Source: Planctomycetota bacterium (GTDB taxonomy: Bacteria; Planctomycetota; GCA-002687715; DRQF01). From it: a stretch of 64,000 nt of DNA. Location: the NCBI GenBank assembly GCA_020639295.1, contig JACKGY010000004.1:62001-126000 (forward strand). The letters run 5' to 3'. A program made the position numbers and the translations under genes. Below the pieces are notes generated by a model, which worked only from the letters and a program-made list of their open reading frames with translations, did not search any database and was not told where the DNA came from. Shown piece by piece: positions 47,071 through 55,659 of this stretch (the first letter of the stretch is position 1; every line of letters begins with the position of its first letter).

Positions 47071-47214
47071 GGTCCGCGATTGTAACGAGCCCGCCGGCCG
47101 ACGCACGTCGTCGCCGCCGGCACCGGACTTCGGGAATCCCGGGCCTCGGCGTCCGGTCGAAAGGCCCGCGATGCCGTAGGATGGGGCGGTCGGGAACCGG
47201 GAGCGGGGGTCGTC

Positions 47215-48639
47215 GTGGGCCGCGAGCGCGAGTCGATTCTGCACAGCCAGGTCGTGCTGGTCGGAGCCCAGCTCGGGCGTCTCGGCCTCGGTCTCGTCAT
47301 GGGCCTGGTCCTGGCCCGGAGCCTGGACGACGCCGGCTGGGCCGCCTTCACGCTGCTCGGCACCGCCTGCGCCTTCGCCGCCCTGCTGGTCGATGCCGGT
47401 CTCCAGCCGGCCCTGGTCGCCGAGCTCGCGGCCGGCGGTGGCAGCGCCCCGATCTTCTTCCGCCGGGTGCTCGTCATCCGGATCGGTCTGGCGCTGATCC
47501 TGCTCCTGCCCGCCCTGCTCTGGCGACCCGAGGAACCCTGGCCGCTCCTCGGCTTCGTCCTGGTCCTGCTCGCCCTGCCGCTGCGGAGCTGGAACGCGAT
47601 CTTCGCCGCCGGACGTCGCAACCGGGTCACCGCCTTCGGTGGCCTGGCCATCCACGTCGTCGTCCTGGTGGCGATGGTCCTCGTCCTCTGCTGGCGGCGC
47701 GCGGCGGCGCCGATCCTCCTGATCCTCTGCCTCCGCGAGATCGCGCTCTCGCTCCATCCCTTCCTGCGCGCGCGCCGCGAACCCCTGCCGGCGGCGCGCC
47801 CTGGCCACCGCGAGCCGCCCCGGGCCCTCTTCCTGCTCTCGGCGGCCACGATCTGCGGCGCGGCCTACCTGCACCTCGACGTCTTCATGCTGGCGGCGCT
47901 CGACGGCCCGAAGGCCGTCGGCGACTACGGCCTGGCGCTGCGCCTGCTCATGCCGGTCGTGGTGGCGGCCAACCTGCTCGCCGCGCCCTTCCTGCCCTTT
48001 CTCGCCCGCGACCCGGGCGAACGACGGGCACCGGCGCTCTCCGATTGCCTGGTCCTCGGCGCGCTCATCCTCGGCGCGCTCGCGCCGGCCTCGGTCTGCT
48101 TCGCGTCGAGCACGGCCCTGATCGAGGTCCTCAAGGGCGCCACGCGGCCCGCGGCGGCCGCCGCGCTCGAGGCGCTGCTGGGCGTGCCGCTGGCCGTGGC
48201 CTTCGGCGCCGTCTTCTCGCTCGCGCTCGTCGTCGGTCGGCACTACGGCCGCTGGGCCCTGGTCACCGGGCTGGGCCTGGCCCTCAACCTGGTGCTCAAC
48301 CGACGCTGGATCCCCGCGCTTGGCGCGGTCGGTGCCGCCCGGGCCACCCTGATCACCGAGTGCGCCGTCGCCCTCCTCGCCGCGGTCATGCTGGCGCTCG
48401 GCGACCGGGCCGCGCCGCGCTGGCCGCGATCGCTGGTCCTCGCGACCATCGCCAGCGCCTTCCTCCCGGCCCTCCTGGTCCTGGGTACGCGGCTCCTGCT
48501 CGGGCCGATCGGCCCGGACTGGCGGCTCGGGCTCCTGGTCGCCGTCGCCCTGGGCGTCGCGCTCCTCTGGCTCCTGCGCGGTCCGGCCGGCGCCTTCCGG
48601 GCGCGGCTCGAACTGGAGATGGAGGAGGGCGCCCCATGA
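47215..48639 (+). CDS. Wzx-like polysaccharide flippase / MATE-type transporter
   Basis: 474 residues, GTG start, about 12-14 hydrophobic helices across the whole length (for example 'LGRLGLGLVMGLVLARSL', 'RIGLALILLLPALLW', 'LLGVPLAVAFGAVFSLAL'). The N-terminal 'LARSLDDAGWAAFTLLGTACAFAALLVDAG' matches the opening of polysaccharide flippases, which move lipid-linked glycan units across the inner membrane. Two glycosyltransferase genes follow with ATGA overlaps, supporting a role in a surface glycan pathway. Confidence 0.85.
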   Translation: MGRERESILHSQVVLVGAQLGRLGLGLVMGLVLARSLDDAGWAAFTLLGTACAFAALLVDAGLQPALVAELAAGGGSAPIFFRRVLVIRIGLALILLLPALLWRPEEPWPLLGFVLVLLALPLRSWNAIFAAGRRNRVTAFGGLAIHVVVLVAMVLVLCWRRAAAPILLILCLREIALSLHPFLRARREPLPAARPGHREPPRALFLLSAATICGAAYLHLDVFMLAALDGPKAVGDYGLALRLLMPVVVAANLLAAPFLPFLARDPGERRAPALSDCLVLGALILGALAPASVCFASSTALIEVLKGATRPAAAAALEALLGVPLAVAFGAVFSLALVVGRHYGRWALVTGLGLALNLVLNRRWIPALGAVGAARATLITECAVALLAAVMLALGDRAAPRWPRSLVLATIASAFLPALLVLGTRLLLGPIGPDWRLGLLVAVALGVALLWLLRGPAGAFRARLELEMEEGAP

Positions 48640-49754
48640 GTCGACCGGTGATCGGGCTCGACTATCGGCCGGCGCTGATCGGCGGTTCCGGGATCGGCCG
48701 CTACGTCCGCGAGCTGGTCCGTGCCCTGCCCGAGTTCTGCGCCGACCTCGACCTGCGCCTGTTCGCGGTCTTCCGCAAGGAGGTCGGGCCGCGCCGTCTG
48801 CCGCCCGGCTGCGAGGCCTTCCGACTGGTCGAGGGCCGTTTCCCCGGTCGGCTCCTGCGCTACCTCGGCGCCCTCGGTCTCGCCGGCGTCGAGACCTTCA
48901 GTGGTCGACTCGATCTCTTCCAGGACACCGACTACGTCGACCTGCCGCGCCGTTGTCGGCGCGGCCTGGCCACCATCCACGACCTGTCCTTCCTGCGTGA
49001 TCCGAGCTGGTATCCGGCCCGCAACCGGGCCCGGCTCGATCGGGTCACCCGCCGGCTGGTGGCGCGATCGCGGCTGATCACCACCGATTCCGAGACCAGC
49101 AAGGCCGACCTGGTCGAACTCCTGGGCCTGGCGCCGGATCGTGTCGTCGTGGCCCCGCTCGGAGCCGACGACCGTTTCGCCGCCCTCGCCGACCCGGAGC
49201 CGGCCGGGCCGCCGCGGATCCTCTGCTGCGGCACGCTCGAACCGCGCAAGAACCACCTGCGCCTCCTCGCCGCCTTCGATCGCCTGCGCGAACGCGAGCC
49301 CGAGGCTCGTCTCGTCATCGTCGGCCGCCGGGGCTGGCTCGACGACGAGATCGTCGCCGGGATCGAGGCACGCGCGGATCGCGGCCTCCGCTGGCTCGCC
49401 GACGCCGACGACCGGGCCCTCCTCGCCGAGATGGCGGCCGCCGACATCGTCGCCTATCCGTCCCTCTGGGAGGGCTTCGGCCTGCCCCTGCTCGAAGGCC
49501 TGGCGGCCGGCCGGGCGGTGCTGACCTCCGACCGTGGTTCAATGGCGGAGATCGCCGGCGGGGCCGCGGTCCTCGTCGACCCGACATCGACGGCGGCGAT
49601 CGCGGAGGGACTGATCGCCCTGGCCGGTGATGCCGCCTTGCGCGCGCGTCTCGGTCGGGCCGCCCGGGAACGGGCCGGTCTCTACTCCTGGCGTCGCTGC
49701 GCCGAGGCCACGGTGGCGGCCTGGCGACGCCTGCTCGCCGAGGAGGGTGGATGA
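48636..49754 (+). CDS. GT4-family glycosyltransferase, gene 1
   Basis: 372 residues, start overlapping the flippase stop (ATGA). GT-B fold: N-terminal 'GIGRYVRELVRALPE' and 'TIHDLSFLRDPSWYP', C-terminal 'ILCCGTLEPRKNHLRLLAAF', 'LVIVGRRGWLDDEI' and the donor-binding 'AYPSLWEGFGLPLLEGLAAG' with the E-x7-E motif of family 4 enzymes. It transfers a nucleotide-activated sugar to a growing glycan; donor and linkage are not predictable. Overlaps the next gene by ATGA. Confidence 0.93.
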   Translation: MSRPVIGLDYRPALIGGSGIGRYVRELVRALPEFCADLDLRLFAVFRKEVGPRRLPPGCEAFRLVEGRFPGRLLRYLGALGLAGVETFSGRLDLFQDTDYVDLPRRCRRGLATIHDLSFLRDPSWYPARNRARLDRVTRRLVARSRLITTDSETSKADLVELLGLAPDRVVVAPLGADDRFAALADPEPAGPPRILCCGTLEPRKNHLRLLAAFDRLREREPEARLVIVGRRGWLDDEIVAGIEARADRGLRWLADADDRALLAEMAAADIVAYPSLWEGFGLPLLEGLAAGRAVLTSDRGSMAEIAGGAAVLVDPTSTAAIAEGLIALAGDAALRARLGRAARERAGLYSWRRCAEATVAAWRRLLAEEGG

Positions 49755-50869
49755 AGAAGCTCCGCTTGTTCGTGGAGGCGACCAGTTGCGACGGCGCGCC
49801 CAGCGGGGCCCTGCGCCGTCACCTGGAACTCTGGCCGCGCGTCCTGGAGGGCAGCGGCGGCGCTCTCGACCTCCGGGTCCTGGTCAGCCCCGCGGCGCGC
49901 GAGGTCTTCGCCGGTCGCCTGGACCCGAAGCTCCTGGTCGAGGTGCCGGACACGCCGGCGGGGCCGGTGGGCCGTCTGCGCGTGAACCGCGAGCTGCGCG
50001 ACCTGGTCGCCCGGGCGCGTGGCAGCGGCGAGATCGTCGTCCACCAGGAGACCCTGCCCCTGGCCTTGCCCCGGCAGACGATCCTCTGCCGCCACGACGG
50101 CCGCATCCATCGCCTCGGTCTGAGCTCGCTGCCACGCCGCCTCTATGCCGGGCTCAAGCTGCGCGGCCAGGTGCGCGGGCTGAAGGCCCTGATCACGGTG
50201 TCGGCAAGCAGCGCGGCCGAACTCGCCCGGGCGCTCGGCGTCGAGATCGAGACCATCCGCATCGTGCCCAACGGCATCGATCCCGCCGCCCTGGTCGTGC
50301 CTGCCGATCTCGAGCCGCGGCTCGCCGCGCTCGGTCTCGAGCGCGGTGGCTACCGCCTGGTCCTGGGGCATCGCGAGCGCCGCAAGAACCCCTACTTCGC
50401 CATCGAGCTCGAGGCGACGCTCCGGGCGCGCAACTTCGGCGGCCGGCTGGTCCTTGCCGGTCGCGACACCGGCGAGGACGGAGCCATCCGCCGTCATGCC
50501 GACCGCCTCGGTCTCCGCGATCGGCTGCTCATCCTGGACCGCCCCGACGACGACCTCCGCTCGGTCCTGCTCGCCGGGGCGCAGTGCGTCCTGGTGCCCT
50601 CGATCCTCGAGGGCTTCTCGATGGTGACCCTCGAGGCCCTCGCGGTCGGCGCGCCGCTCATCTGTTCCGACATCCCGGCCCACCGCGAGGTGGTCGGCGA
50701 TCCCTACTGCCTGCCGCTCGGGATCGCCGACTGGCGCGAGGCGCTGTTCCGGCTCCGGGACTCCGCCGAGGAGCGGAACCGGCAGGCCAGCTCGGGTCGC
50801 GAACGGGTCGCCGCCTGGACCTGGGACGCCGCCGCCGCCGCCATGCTCGCCCTGCTCGAGGAACTCTGA
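49751..50869 (+). CDS. GT4-family glycosyltransferase, gene 2
   Basis: 372 residues, ATGA-coupled to the previous enzyme. GT-B fold: 'TVSASSAAELARALGVEIETIRIVPNGIDPA', a shortened 'LVLGHRERRKNPYFAIELEA', and 'VLVPSILEGFSMVTLEALAVGAPLICSDIPAHREV' with the E-x7-E donor site. The N-terminal half differs from its neighbour, implying a different acceptor. Together with the flippase it forms a three-gene glycan unit; only six bases separate its stop from the convergent FG-GAP gene. Confidence 0.92.
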   Translation: MKKLRLFVEATSCDGAPSGALRRHLELWPRVLEGSGGALDLRVLVSPAAREVFAGRLDPKLLVEVPDTPAGPVGRLRVNRELRDLVARARGSGEIVVHQETLPLALPRQTILCRHDGRIHRLGLSSLPRRLYAGLKLRGQVRGLKALITVSASSAAELARALGVEIETIRIVPNGIDPAALVVPADLEPRLAALGLERGGYRLVLGHRERRKNPYFAIELEATLRARNFGGRLVLAGRDTGEDGAIRRHADRLGLRDRLLILDRPDDDLRSVLLAGAQCVLVPSILEGFSMVTLEALAVGAPLICSDIPAHREVVGDPYCLPLGIADWREALFRLRDSAEERNRQASSGRERVAAWTWDAAAAAMLALLEEL

Positions 50870-50875
50870 CGTCGT

Positions 50876-52579
50876 TCAGGGCACCAGGGTCGTGGTCGCG
50901 ACGTTGGTGACCGTCTCGAACAGGCCGGTCGTCTGGTCCCAGACCAGCGCCAGGTCGTAGAGCGTGATGCCCGCGTAGCTCGGCGGCAGGTAGCTGGCCG
51001 GGATCGTGAGCGACGCCTGGCCGCGACCGAGGCCGTCCAGGAAGCCGAGCCAGCCGGCGATCGGGTTGGTCAACGCCGGACTGGTGGTGGTGTGGAACCA
51101 GGAGTCCTGGATCAGGTTGAGCTGCGGGCCGCCGGGCAGGGTCACCGTCCAGTTGACGCCCGTCGCCGAGCCGATCACGAAGTAGACCTTCCCGGCGTGG
51201 ATCGGGCCGACGCTGATGTCGTAGTTGATCACGCCGCCGGCGGCGATGGAGACGGTGTTGGTCGAACACCGGAGGGCGGCCGACCGGGCGCTGAGCAGGC
51301 GGACGCGGCCGATGCCGGCGCTGCTGCCCGGGACGTTGCCGGAGCCGATCGCCAGCTCGGGAATGCCGTCGAGGTCGGTGTCGCCCAGGGCCGCGCAGCC
51401 GCGATAGCTTCCCAGGAGCGTGCCCGGAGCCTCGCCGCGGTAGCTGCCGATCAGGGTGATGGGCTGGCCCGAGTAGATGAAGACCGCGCCGGCGTCCGTG
51501 CCGCCCTGGTCGTCGCCCCAGGCGGTGACGAAGAAATCGTCGTGGCCGTCGCCATCGAGGTCGCCCAGATCGCCGGCCGAGGCGCCGAAGCGATCTCCAC
51601 TGCTGGAGCCGGTGAGGTAGCGCAGCGGCGTGCCGGTCTGGCCGGAGAAGACGTAGAGGTAGCCGGTCGTGGGCGTCTGGCCGAACTGGCTGTTGGGCAC
51701 CGAGCAACCGATGGCGTAGTCCCCGACGCCGTCGCCGTCGATGTCGCCGAGGCGGAAGCAGTTCTCGCCGAAGTAGTTGTTGCCCAGCGTCGCCAGGTCG
51801 AGGCGGAGCGGGTTGCCGTAGCCGTCGAAGATCTGCACCGTGCCCGGCTGGGTGACGAGCGAGCCGCCCATCGATCCGACCGCGTACTCGGCGCGACCAT
51901 CGCCGTCGAGGTCGTCGAGGATGGCGACCGACTGGCCGAGGGCCATGCAGTTGCCGGCGCCGACGTGGGTGGCGAGCAGCGCTCCAGTCGCGCCCGAGCG
52001 GACGTAGACCTGGCCGGTGTCGGTATGGGCCGAGCAGTTGGGGTTGGTCTCGAAGTAGTCGCCGACCCCGGAGTAGATGAAGTCGTTGACGCCGTCGCCG
52101 TCGATGTCGCCACCACCGGCCAGGGCGAAGCCGAGCTGGTCGCCCCAGCCGTCGCCATTCAGGTCCGGGTTGCCGAGGTAGGAGTAGATCAGGCCGCCAC
52201 CGGCGCCCGAATGCACCGTGACCCGGCCCGCCTGGGGGCCCGCCGTCGGGTCGTCGAAGTCGGAGGCGATGAAGTCGTCGAGGCCATCGGCATCGATGTC
52301 GCCGATCACCGCCATGCGCTCGCCGAAGCGCGTTCCGGGATTGCCCAGGACCTGGAACAGCTCCTTGCCGGTGAGTCCGGAGATGCCTCGGATCGCGTCA
52401 CCACCGCCGACCAGGAAGTCGGGGAAGCCGTCGCGATCGAGATCGAGCGGACCGGCGGCGAAGCTCTGGTAGTCGTTGGTCAAGGCCCCGTCGATGGCGT
52501 AGCGGACCGTCTGGGCGGTCGCCACCGAGCTGCCGAGGAGGAGCAGGAAGATGCTCGTCCAGCGTGCCTGCGCGTTCAT
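50876..52579 (-). CDS. secreted FG-GAP / VCBS-repeat protein
   Basis: 567 residues with a signal peptide (MNAQARWTSIFLLLLGSSVA). It contains at least six FG-GAP beta-propeller units with calcium-type loops 'D-x-D-x-D-G' ('DLDRDGFPDFLVG', 'DIDADGLDDFIAS', 'DIDGDGVNDFIYS', 'DLDGDGRAEYAVG', 'DIDGDGVGDYAIG', 'DLDGDGHDDFFVT'). These build an integrin-like beta-propeller. A C-terminal beta domain (about 440-567) ends 'NVATTTLVP'. Exported and probably surface-exposed or calcium-binding; partner unknown. Transcribed alone. Confidence 0.92.
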   Translation of the reverse strand: MNAQARWTSIFLLLLGSSVATAQTVRYAIDGALTNDYQSFAAGPLDLDRDGFPDFLVGGGDAIRGISGLTGKELFQVLGNPGTRFGERMAVIGDIDADGLDDFIASDFDDPTAGPQAGRVTVHSGAGGGLIYSYLGNPDLNGDGWGDQLGFALAGGGDIDGDGVNDFIYSGVGDYFETNPNCSAHTDTGQVYVRSGATGALLATHVGAGNCMALGQSVAILDDLDGDGRAEYAVGSMGGSLVTQPGTVQIFDGYGNPLRLDLATLGNNYFGENCFRLGDIDGDGVGDYAIGCSVPNSQFGQTPTTGYLYVFSGQTGTPLRYLTGSSSGDRFGASAGDLGDLDGDGHDDFFVTAWGDDQGGTDAGAVFIYSGQPITLIGSYRGEAPGTLLGSYRGCAALGDTDLDGIPELAIGSGNVPGSSAGIGRVRLLSARSAALRCSTNTVSIAAGGVINYDISVGPIHAGKVYFVIGSATGVNWTVTLPGGPQLNLIQDSWFHTTTSPALTNPIAGWLGFLDGLGRGQASLTIPASYLPPSYAGITLYDLALVWDQTTGLFETVTNVATTTLVP

Positions 52580-52681
52580 GTTGTCGTTCCCAGCCTGGCA
52601 CGGTCGATGGGAAGCCCAGGGTATCGCGGTCGCCCGGGCGAAGTCAACGAAGCGCGATTCGGTCGGAGGCGGACCGGGATC

Positions 52682-53572
52682 TCAGCGCTCGACCTGGCCC
52701 GAGGCCGCGATCCGGGCCGGGAGCGGCGAGAGCGGCGAGTCGAAACCGAAACGCGCCTCGCCGGCCACGGCGATCGCGATCTTCCGGCCCGGTTGGAGCA
52801 GGCTGAACAGGCGTGAGTCCTCGCCGGTCAGCCGCTGGCTGCGGTCGATGCGGACGGTCACGACCTCGCCGGAAGGGATCTCCTGGTCGAGATCGTCGGC
52901 CTCGACCTGCCCGAAGGACTGACCCTCGATCACGATGTCGAGGTCGAGGCCCCGCAGGCGCAGGGGGTAGAGGTTCGGATTGCGCAAGTCGAGCACTAGC
53001 CGGTAGTCGGTCTGCAGGGGGCTGAGGGCGGTGACCGTGAAGTCGCGGAAGCCGAGGCGGGGGCGTTCGAGGAGCGGCAGGGCACCGCTCCATTCGGCGG
53101 TGACGAAGCCGAGGGCGAAGAGCTCGCGCCGATCGCAACGGACCGCCAGCTGCAGGGTGGCCTGGACCTGGCCGGTCGTGGGCGTTCGCGGCAGCTCCGC
53201 GCGCAGGCGGTCGCAGTCGATGGTCATGGTGACCGGGATCTCGAGCCGACCGGCCGGCGCCACCGTGCGGTGGACCTGGTCGACCTCGGAGCGGAGATGG
53301 CGCTCCTCGATCCGGAGGCTGCGCTCGGTCTCGGCGAGCACGACCTCGAAGTCGTTGTCGTTCTCGACCGAGAACAGGCCCTGGAGCTTGACCTCGCCGA
53401 AGGCCTCGGCCTCGATCCGGGTCTCGAGCAGGCCGAGGCGCAGGCTGACCGGTTCCGCGGGCCTGAACAGGGCGCAGCCCCCCGGGAGCGCCAGGGCGAG
53501 GGCGAGGGCGAGGCGGCCGAGCGGCGAGCCGCGCCGCCGGTCCGGGTCAACCACGGGGATGGTGGCGGGCAT
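52682..53572 (-). CDS. LEA14/WHy-type lipoprotein
   Basis: 296 residues; the start at 53572 is preferred because it gives 'MPATIPVVDPDRRRGSPLGR' followed by a lipoprotein-like signal 'LALALALALPGGCALF'. The body has two tandem domains of about 120 residues of LEA-type-2/WHy character: 'FSVENDNDFEVVLAETERSLRI' with 'IPVTMTIDCDRL', and 'LDLRNPNLYPLRLRGLDLDIVI' with 'VTVRIDRSQRL'. Such domains occur in stress-related envelope proteins. The 5' end overlaps the recombinase 3' end by 26 bases, suggesting coupled translation. Confidence 0.72.
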   Translation of the reverse strand: MPATIPVVDPDRRRGSPLGRLALALALALPGGCALFRPAEPVSLRLGLLETRIEAEAFGEVKLQGLFSVENDNDFEVVLAETERSLRIEERHLRSEVDQVHRTVAPAGRLEIPVTMTIDCDRLRAELPRTPTTGQVQATLQLAVRCDRRELFALGFVTAEWSGALPLLERPRLGFRDFTVTALSPLQTDYRLVLDLRNPNLYPLRLRGLDLDIVIEGQSFGQVEADDLDQEIPSGEVVTVRIDRSQRLTGEDSRLFSLLQPGRKIAIAVAGEARFGFDSPLSPLPARIAASGQVER

Positions 53573-54479
53573 GGACCTCTCGCAGGCGCTGGCCGTCGAC
53601 GGCGGTGTAGATGGTGGTGGTCTCGAGGTTGGCGTGACCGAGCAGCTCCTGAACCGAGCGGAGGTCGGCACCCTCGTGGACCAGGTGGGTGGCGAAGGTG
53701 TGGCGGAGGAGGTGCGGGGTCAGCCGCTGACGCAGTCCGGCTTCGAGGCCGAGCCGGCGCAGCCGGCGGTAGACGGCCTCGCGGCCGAGCGGAGCGCCCC
53801 GGGCGGACAGGAAGAGGCTCGGGCAACCCTCCGGGCGGAGGAGCCGGGGGCGACCCTGGCGGCGCCAGGCCTCCAGCGCCGCCGCCGCGCGCGGGTGGAG
53901 CGGCAGGTAGCGCTCCTTCCGGCCCTTGCCGAGAACCTTGATGCTGTCGAGCGGGCCGCGGCCCAATCCGGCCTCGTCGAGCCCGCAGAGTTCCGAGACC
54001 CGGACGCCGGTGGCGTAGAGCAGCTCGACGATCGCCCGGTCCCGCAGGGCGAGGGGGCTCGCGCCCTCGAGGATCGTGAAGAGGGCTTCCATGTCGTCGA
54101 GGCTCAGGAACTTGGGCAGGTTGCGGGCCCGCCGCGGCGCCGGCAGCCGGCTCAAGACCTCGGTTTCCAGGACGCCCTCCCGGAGCAGGTACTTGTGGAA
54201 ACTCCTGAGGCAGGCCAAGCGGCGCAGGATGGTCCGCTCGGCGTCACCTTCGCGACGGCGCCAGGCGAGGAAGTCGAGGATGGTCTCGGCCCGGCTCGAT
54301 CCCAGGTTGGGGACGCCAAGCCCCTCCAGATGAAGGAGATAGAGGTTCAGATCCTGGGCGTAGGCGGCCCGGGTCCGGGGCGACCAGCCCTCCTCGGCCA
54401 CCCCCAACGAGAGGAAGAGCTCCACCTCGGCTCCGGCGGCGGCGACCAGGCCGCGACGAGACCCCTGGGACTTTTTCAT
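53547..54479 (-). CDS. XerC/XerD-type tyrosine recombinase
   Basis: 310 residues, typical Xer length. A SAM-like core-binding N-terminal domain ('AAYAQDLNLYLLHLE') is followed by the catalytic domain with Arg160 ('YATGVRVSEL'), Lys185 ('GKGRKERYLPL'), His256/Arg259 ('TPHLLRHTFATHL'), His282 ('LLGHANLETTTIYT') and nucleophile Tyr291. It should resolve chromosome dimers at dif or act as a site-specific recombinase. No mobile-element context, so the housekeeping Xer role is likelier, but C versus D cannot be decided. Confidence 0.93.
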   Translation of the reverse strand: MKKSQGSRRGLVAAAGAEVELFLSLGVAEEGWSPRTRAAYAQDLNLYLLHLEGLGVPNLGSSRAETILDFLAWRRREGDAERTILRRLACLRSFHKYLLREGVLETEVLSRLPAPRRARNLPKFLSLDDMEALFTILEGASPLALRDRAIVELLYATGVRVSELCGLDEAGLGRGPLDSIKVLGKGRKERYLPLHPRAAAALEAWRRQGRPRLLRPEGCPSLFLSARGAPLGREAVYRRLRRLGLEAGLRQRLTPHLLRHTFATHLVHEGADLRSVQELLGHANLETTTIYTAVDGQRLREVHARHHPRG

Positions 54480-54569
54480 GGCCGGATCCTAATCCCATGT
54501 CATCGACGACGTAAGTGCGGGCAAGTCGGCGTCCTGGGGAACCGGGGGGTCGGGCCCTGGGGCGAACCA

Positions 54570-54599
54570 TTGACAAGGCCCCCGCGGCGTCACTATACT
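54570..54599 (+). promoter_or_regulatory. sigma-70-type promoter of the dksA-like/lspA pair
   Basis: -35 TTGACA (54570-54575) and -10 TATACT (54594-54599) with an 18-base spacer, about 110 bases before the first ATG. The -35 is a perfect consensus match. Confidence 0.8.
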
Positions 54600-54707
54600 C
54601 CCCGCCTGACCCGGGTCGCCCCACGCGGTCGATTCCGTTCCAAGGTGTTTCAAGACAAGATTTTACGTCGTTCGAGGCGGGGCGACCGGCGGCCAGGGGA
54701 TTCAGGA

Positions 54708-55091
54708 ATGCGAGCCAGAGAACGAGACCGGTTCAAGAAGCTTCTCCTCGAGCGGCGAGCCAAGCTCTCCGGCACTCTGATCTCGATGGCCGACGAGGCC
54801 CTGAAACCCCACGGGGGCGGCCACGACGCCGACGAGATCGCGGACATGGGCAGCGACCAGTTCGAGCAGGAGCTCACACTCGGACTGATGGAATCGGAGC
54901 GCCAGGAAGTCAACCTCATCGACGAGGCCCTCGACCGGATCGAGGACGGCAGCTTCGGCGAGTGCCTCGGCTGCGAGGCCACCATCCCCACGCCCCGTCT
55001 CATGGCCATCCCCTCGGCCCGCTACTGCATCGCCTGCCAGAGCTACATCGAGCGTCATGGCAGCCTGCCGGGCGACCACGACGAAGACTGA
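54708..55091 (+). CDS. DksA/TraR-type zinc-finger protein
   Basis: 127 residues. A coiled-coil N terminus ('RERDRFKKLLLERRAKLSGTL', 'ESERQEVNLIDEALDRIEDGSFGECLGC') and a four-Cys zinc finger C-x2-C-x17-C-x2-C ('ECLGCEAT...YCIACQSYIER') fit the DksA/TraR family, which enters the RNA polymerase secondary channel and tunes rRNA and stress promoters. The start at 54708 follows 'GGGGATTCAGGA'. It lies seven bases before lspA, and a strong promoter upstream would drive both. Confidence 0.92.
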   Translation: MRARERDRFKKLLLERRAKLSGTLISMADEALKPHGGGHDADEIADMGSDQFEQELTLGLMESERQEVNLIDEALDRIEDGSFGECLGCEATIPTPRLMAIPSARYCIACQSYIERHGSLPGDHDED

Positions 55092-55098
55092 TCGCCTC

Positions 55099-55620
55099 AT
55101 GAACGAACAGGCGCCGACGCGCCGAAGCCACCTCCTCTTCGTCCTGGTCTTCCTGATCGGCTTCGGTCTCGATCTCTCCTCCAAGGAGCTGGTCGAGGCC
55201 AACTTCCAGCCGATCGTGGACCGCCATGTGGTCTGGGAGGGGGTCTTCGAGATCCGCCTGATCACCAACGAGGGGATGATGTGGAGCATGGCCACGGAGG
55301 TGCCGCCGCACTGGTGGGTGATCATCCGCGGCAGCGTGCTCCTGGGCCTGATCTGGCTCTATGCCGGGCTGGAGCGCAAGAGCCGCCTGGCCCAGCTCTC
55401 CTTCGGCCTCGTCTGCGCCGGTGCCCTCGGCAACGTCTGGGACAACGTCTTCCAGAACCCGGCCGGCCTCTTCGAGGGCCACGTCCGCGACTTCCTTCAT
55501 TTCTACTGGTTTGACTTTCCCACCTTCAACGTGGCCGATTCGTGTATAACCATCGGGGCGCCTCTGCTTCTCCTCGTGCTCTGGAAGCACGACCGGGAGT
55601 CGGCCCGGCGGGAGGCCTGA
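55099..55620 (+). CDS. lspA: signal peptidase II (lipoprotein-specific)
   Basis: 173 residues with about four membrane helices. Family motifs: 'GLDLSSKELVE', 'RLITNEGMMWSM', 'GALGNVWDN' (first catalytic Asp) and 'DFLHFYWFDFPTFNVADSCI' (second catalytic Asp in FNxADS). It cleaves prolipoprotein signal peptides after lipidation in the inner membrane, consistent with the several lipoproteins in this window. Start chosen seven bases after the dksA-like stop. Confidence 0.93.
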   Translation: MNEQAPTRRSHLLFVLVFLIGFGLDLSSKELVEANFQPIVDRHVVWEGVFEIRLITNEGMMWSMATEVPPHWWVIIRGSVLLGLIWLYAGLERKSRLAQLSFGLVCAGALGNVWDNVFQNPAGLFEGHVRDFLHFYWFDFPTFNVADSCITIGAPLLLLVLWKHDRESARREA

Positions 55621-55659
55621 GAGGCGCCGGATCAGTCGGGGATCGCGGTCCAGGCCGAG

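Noticed and set aside
53547..54479. Phage or integrative-element integrase
   Set aside because: Length and motifs fit housekeeping Xer proteins; no attachment-site repeats or mobile genes nearby.
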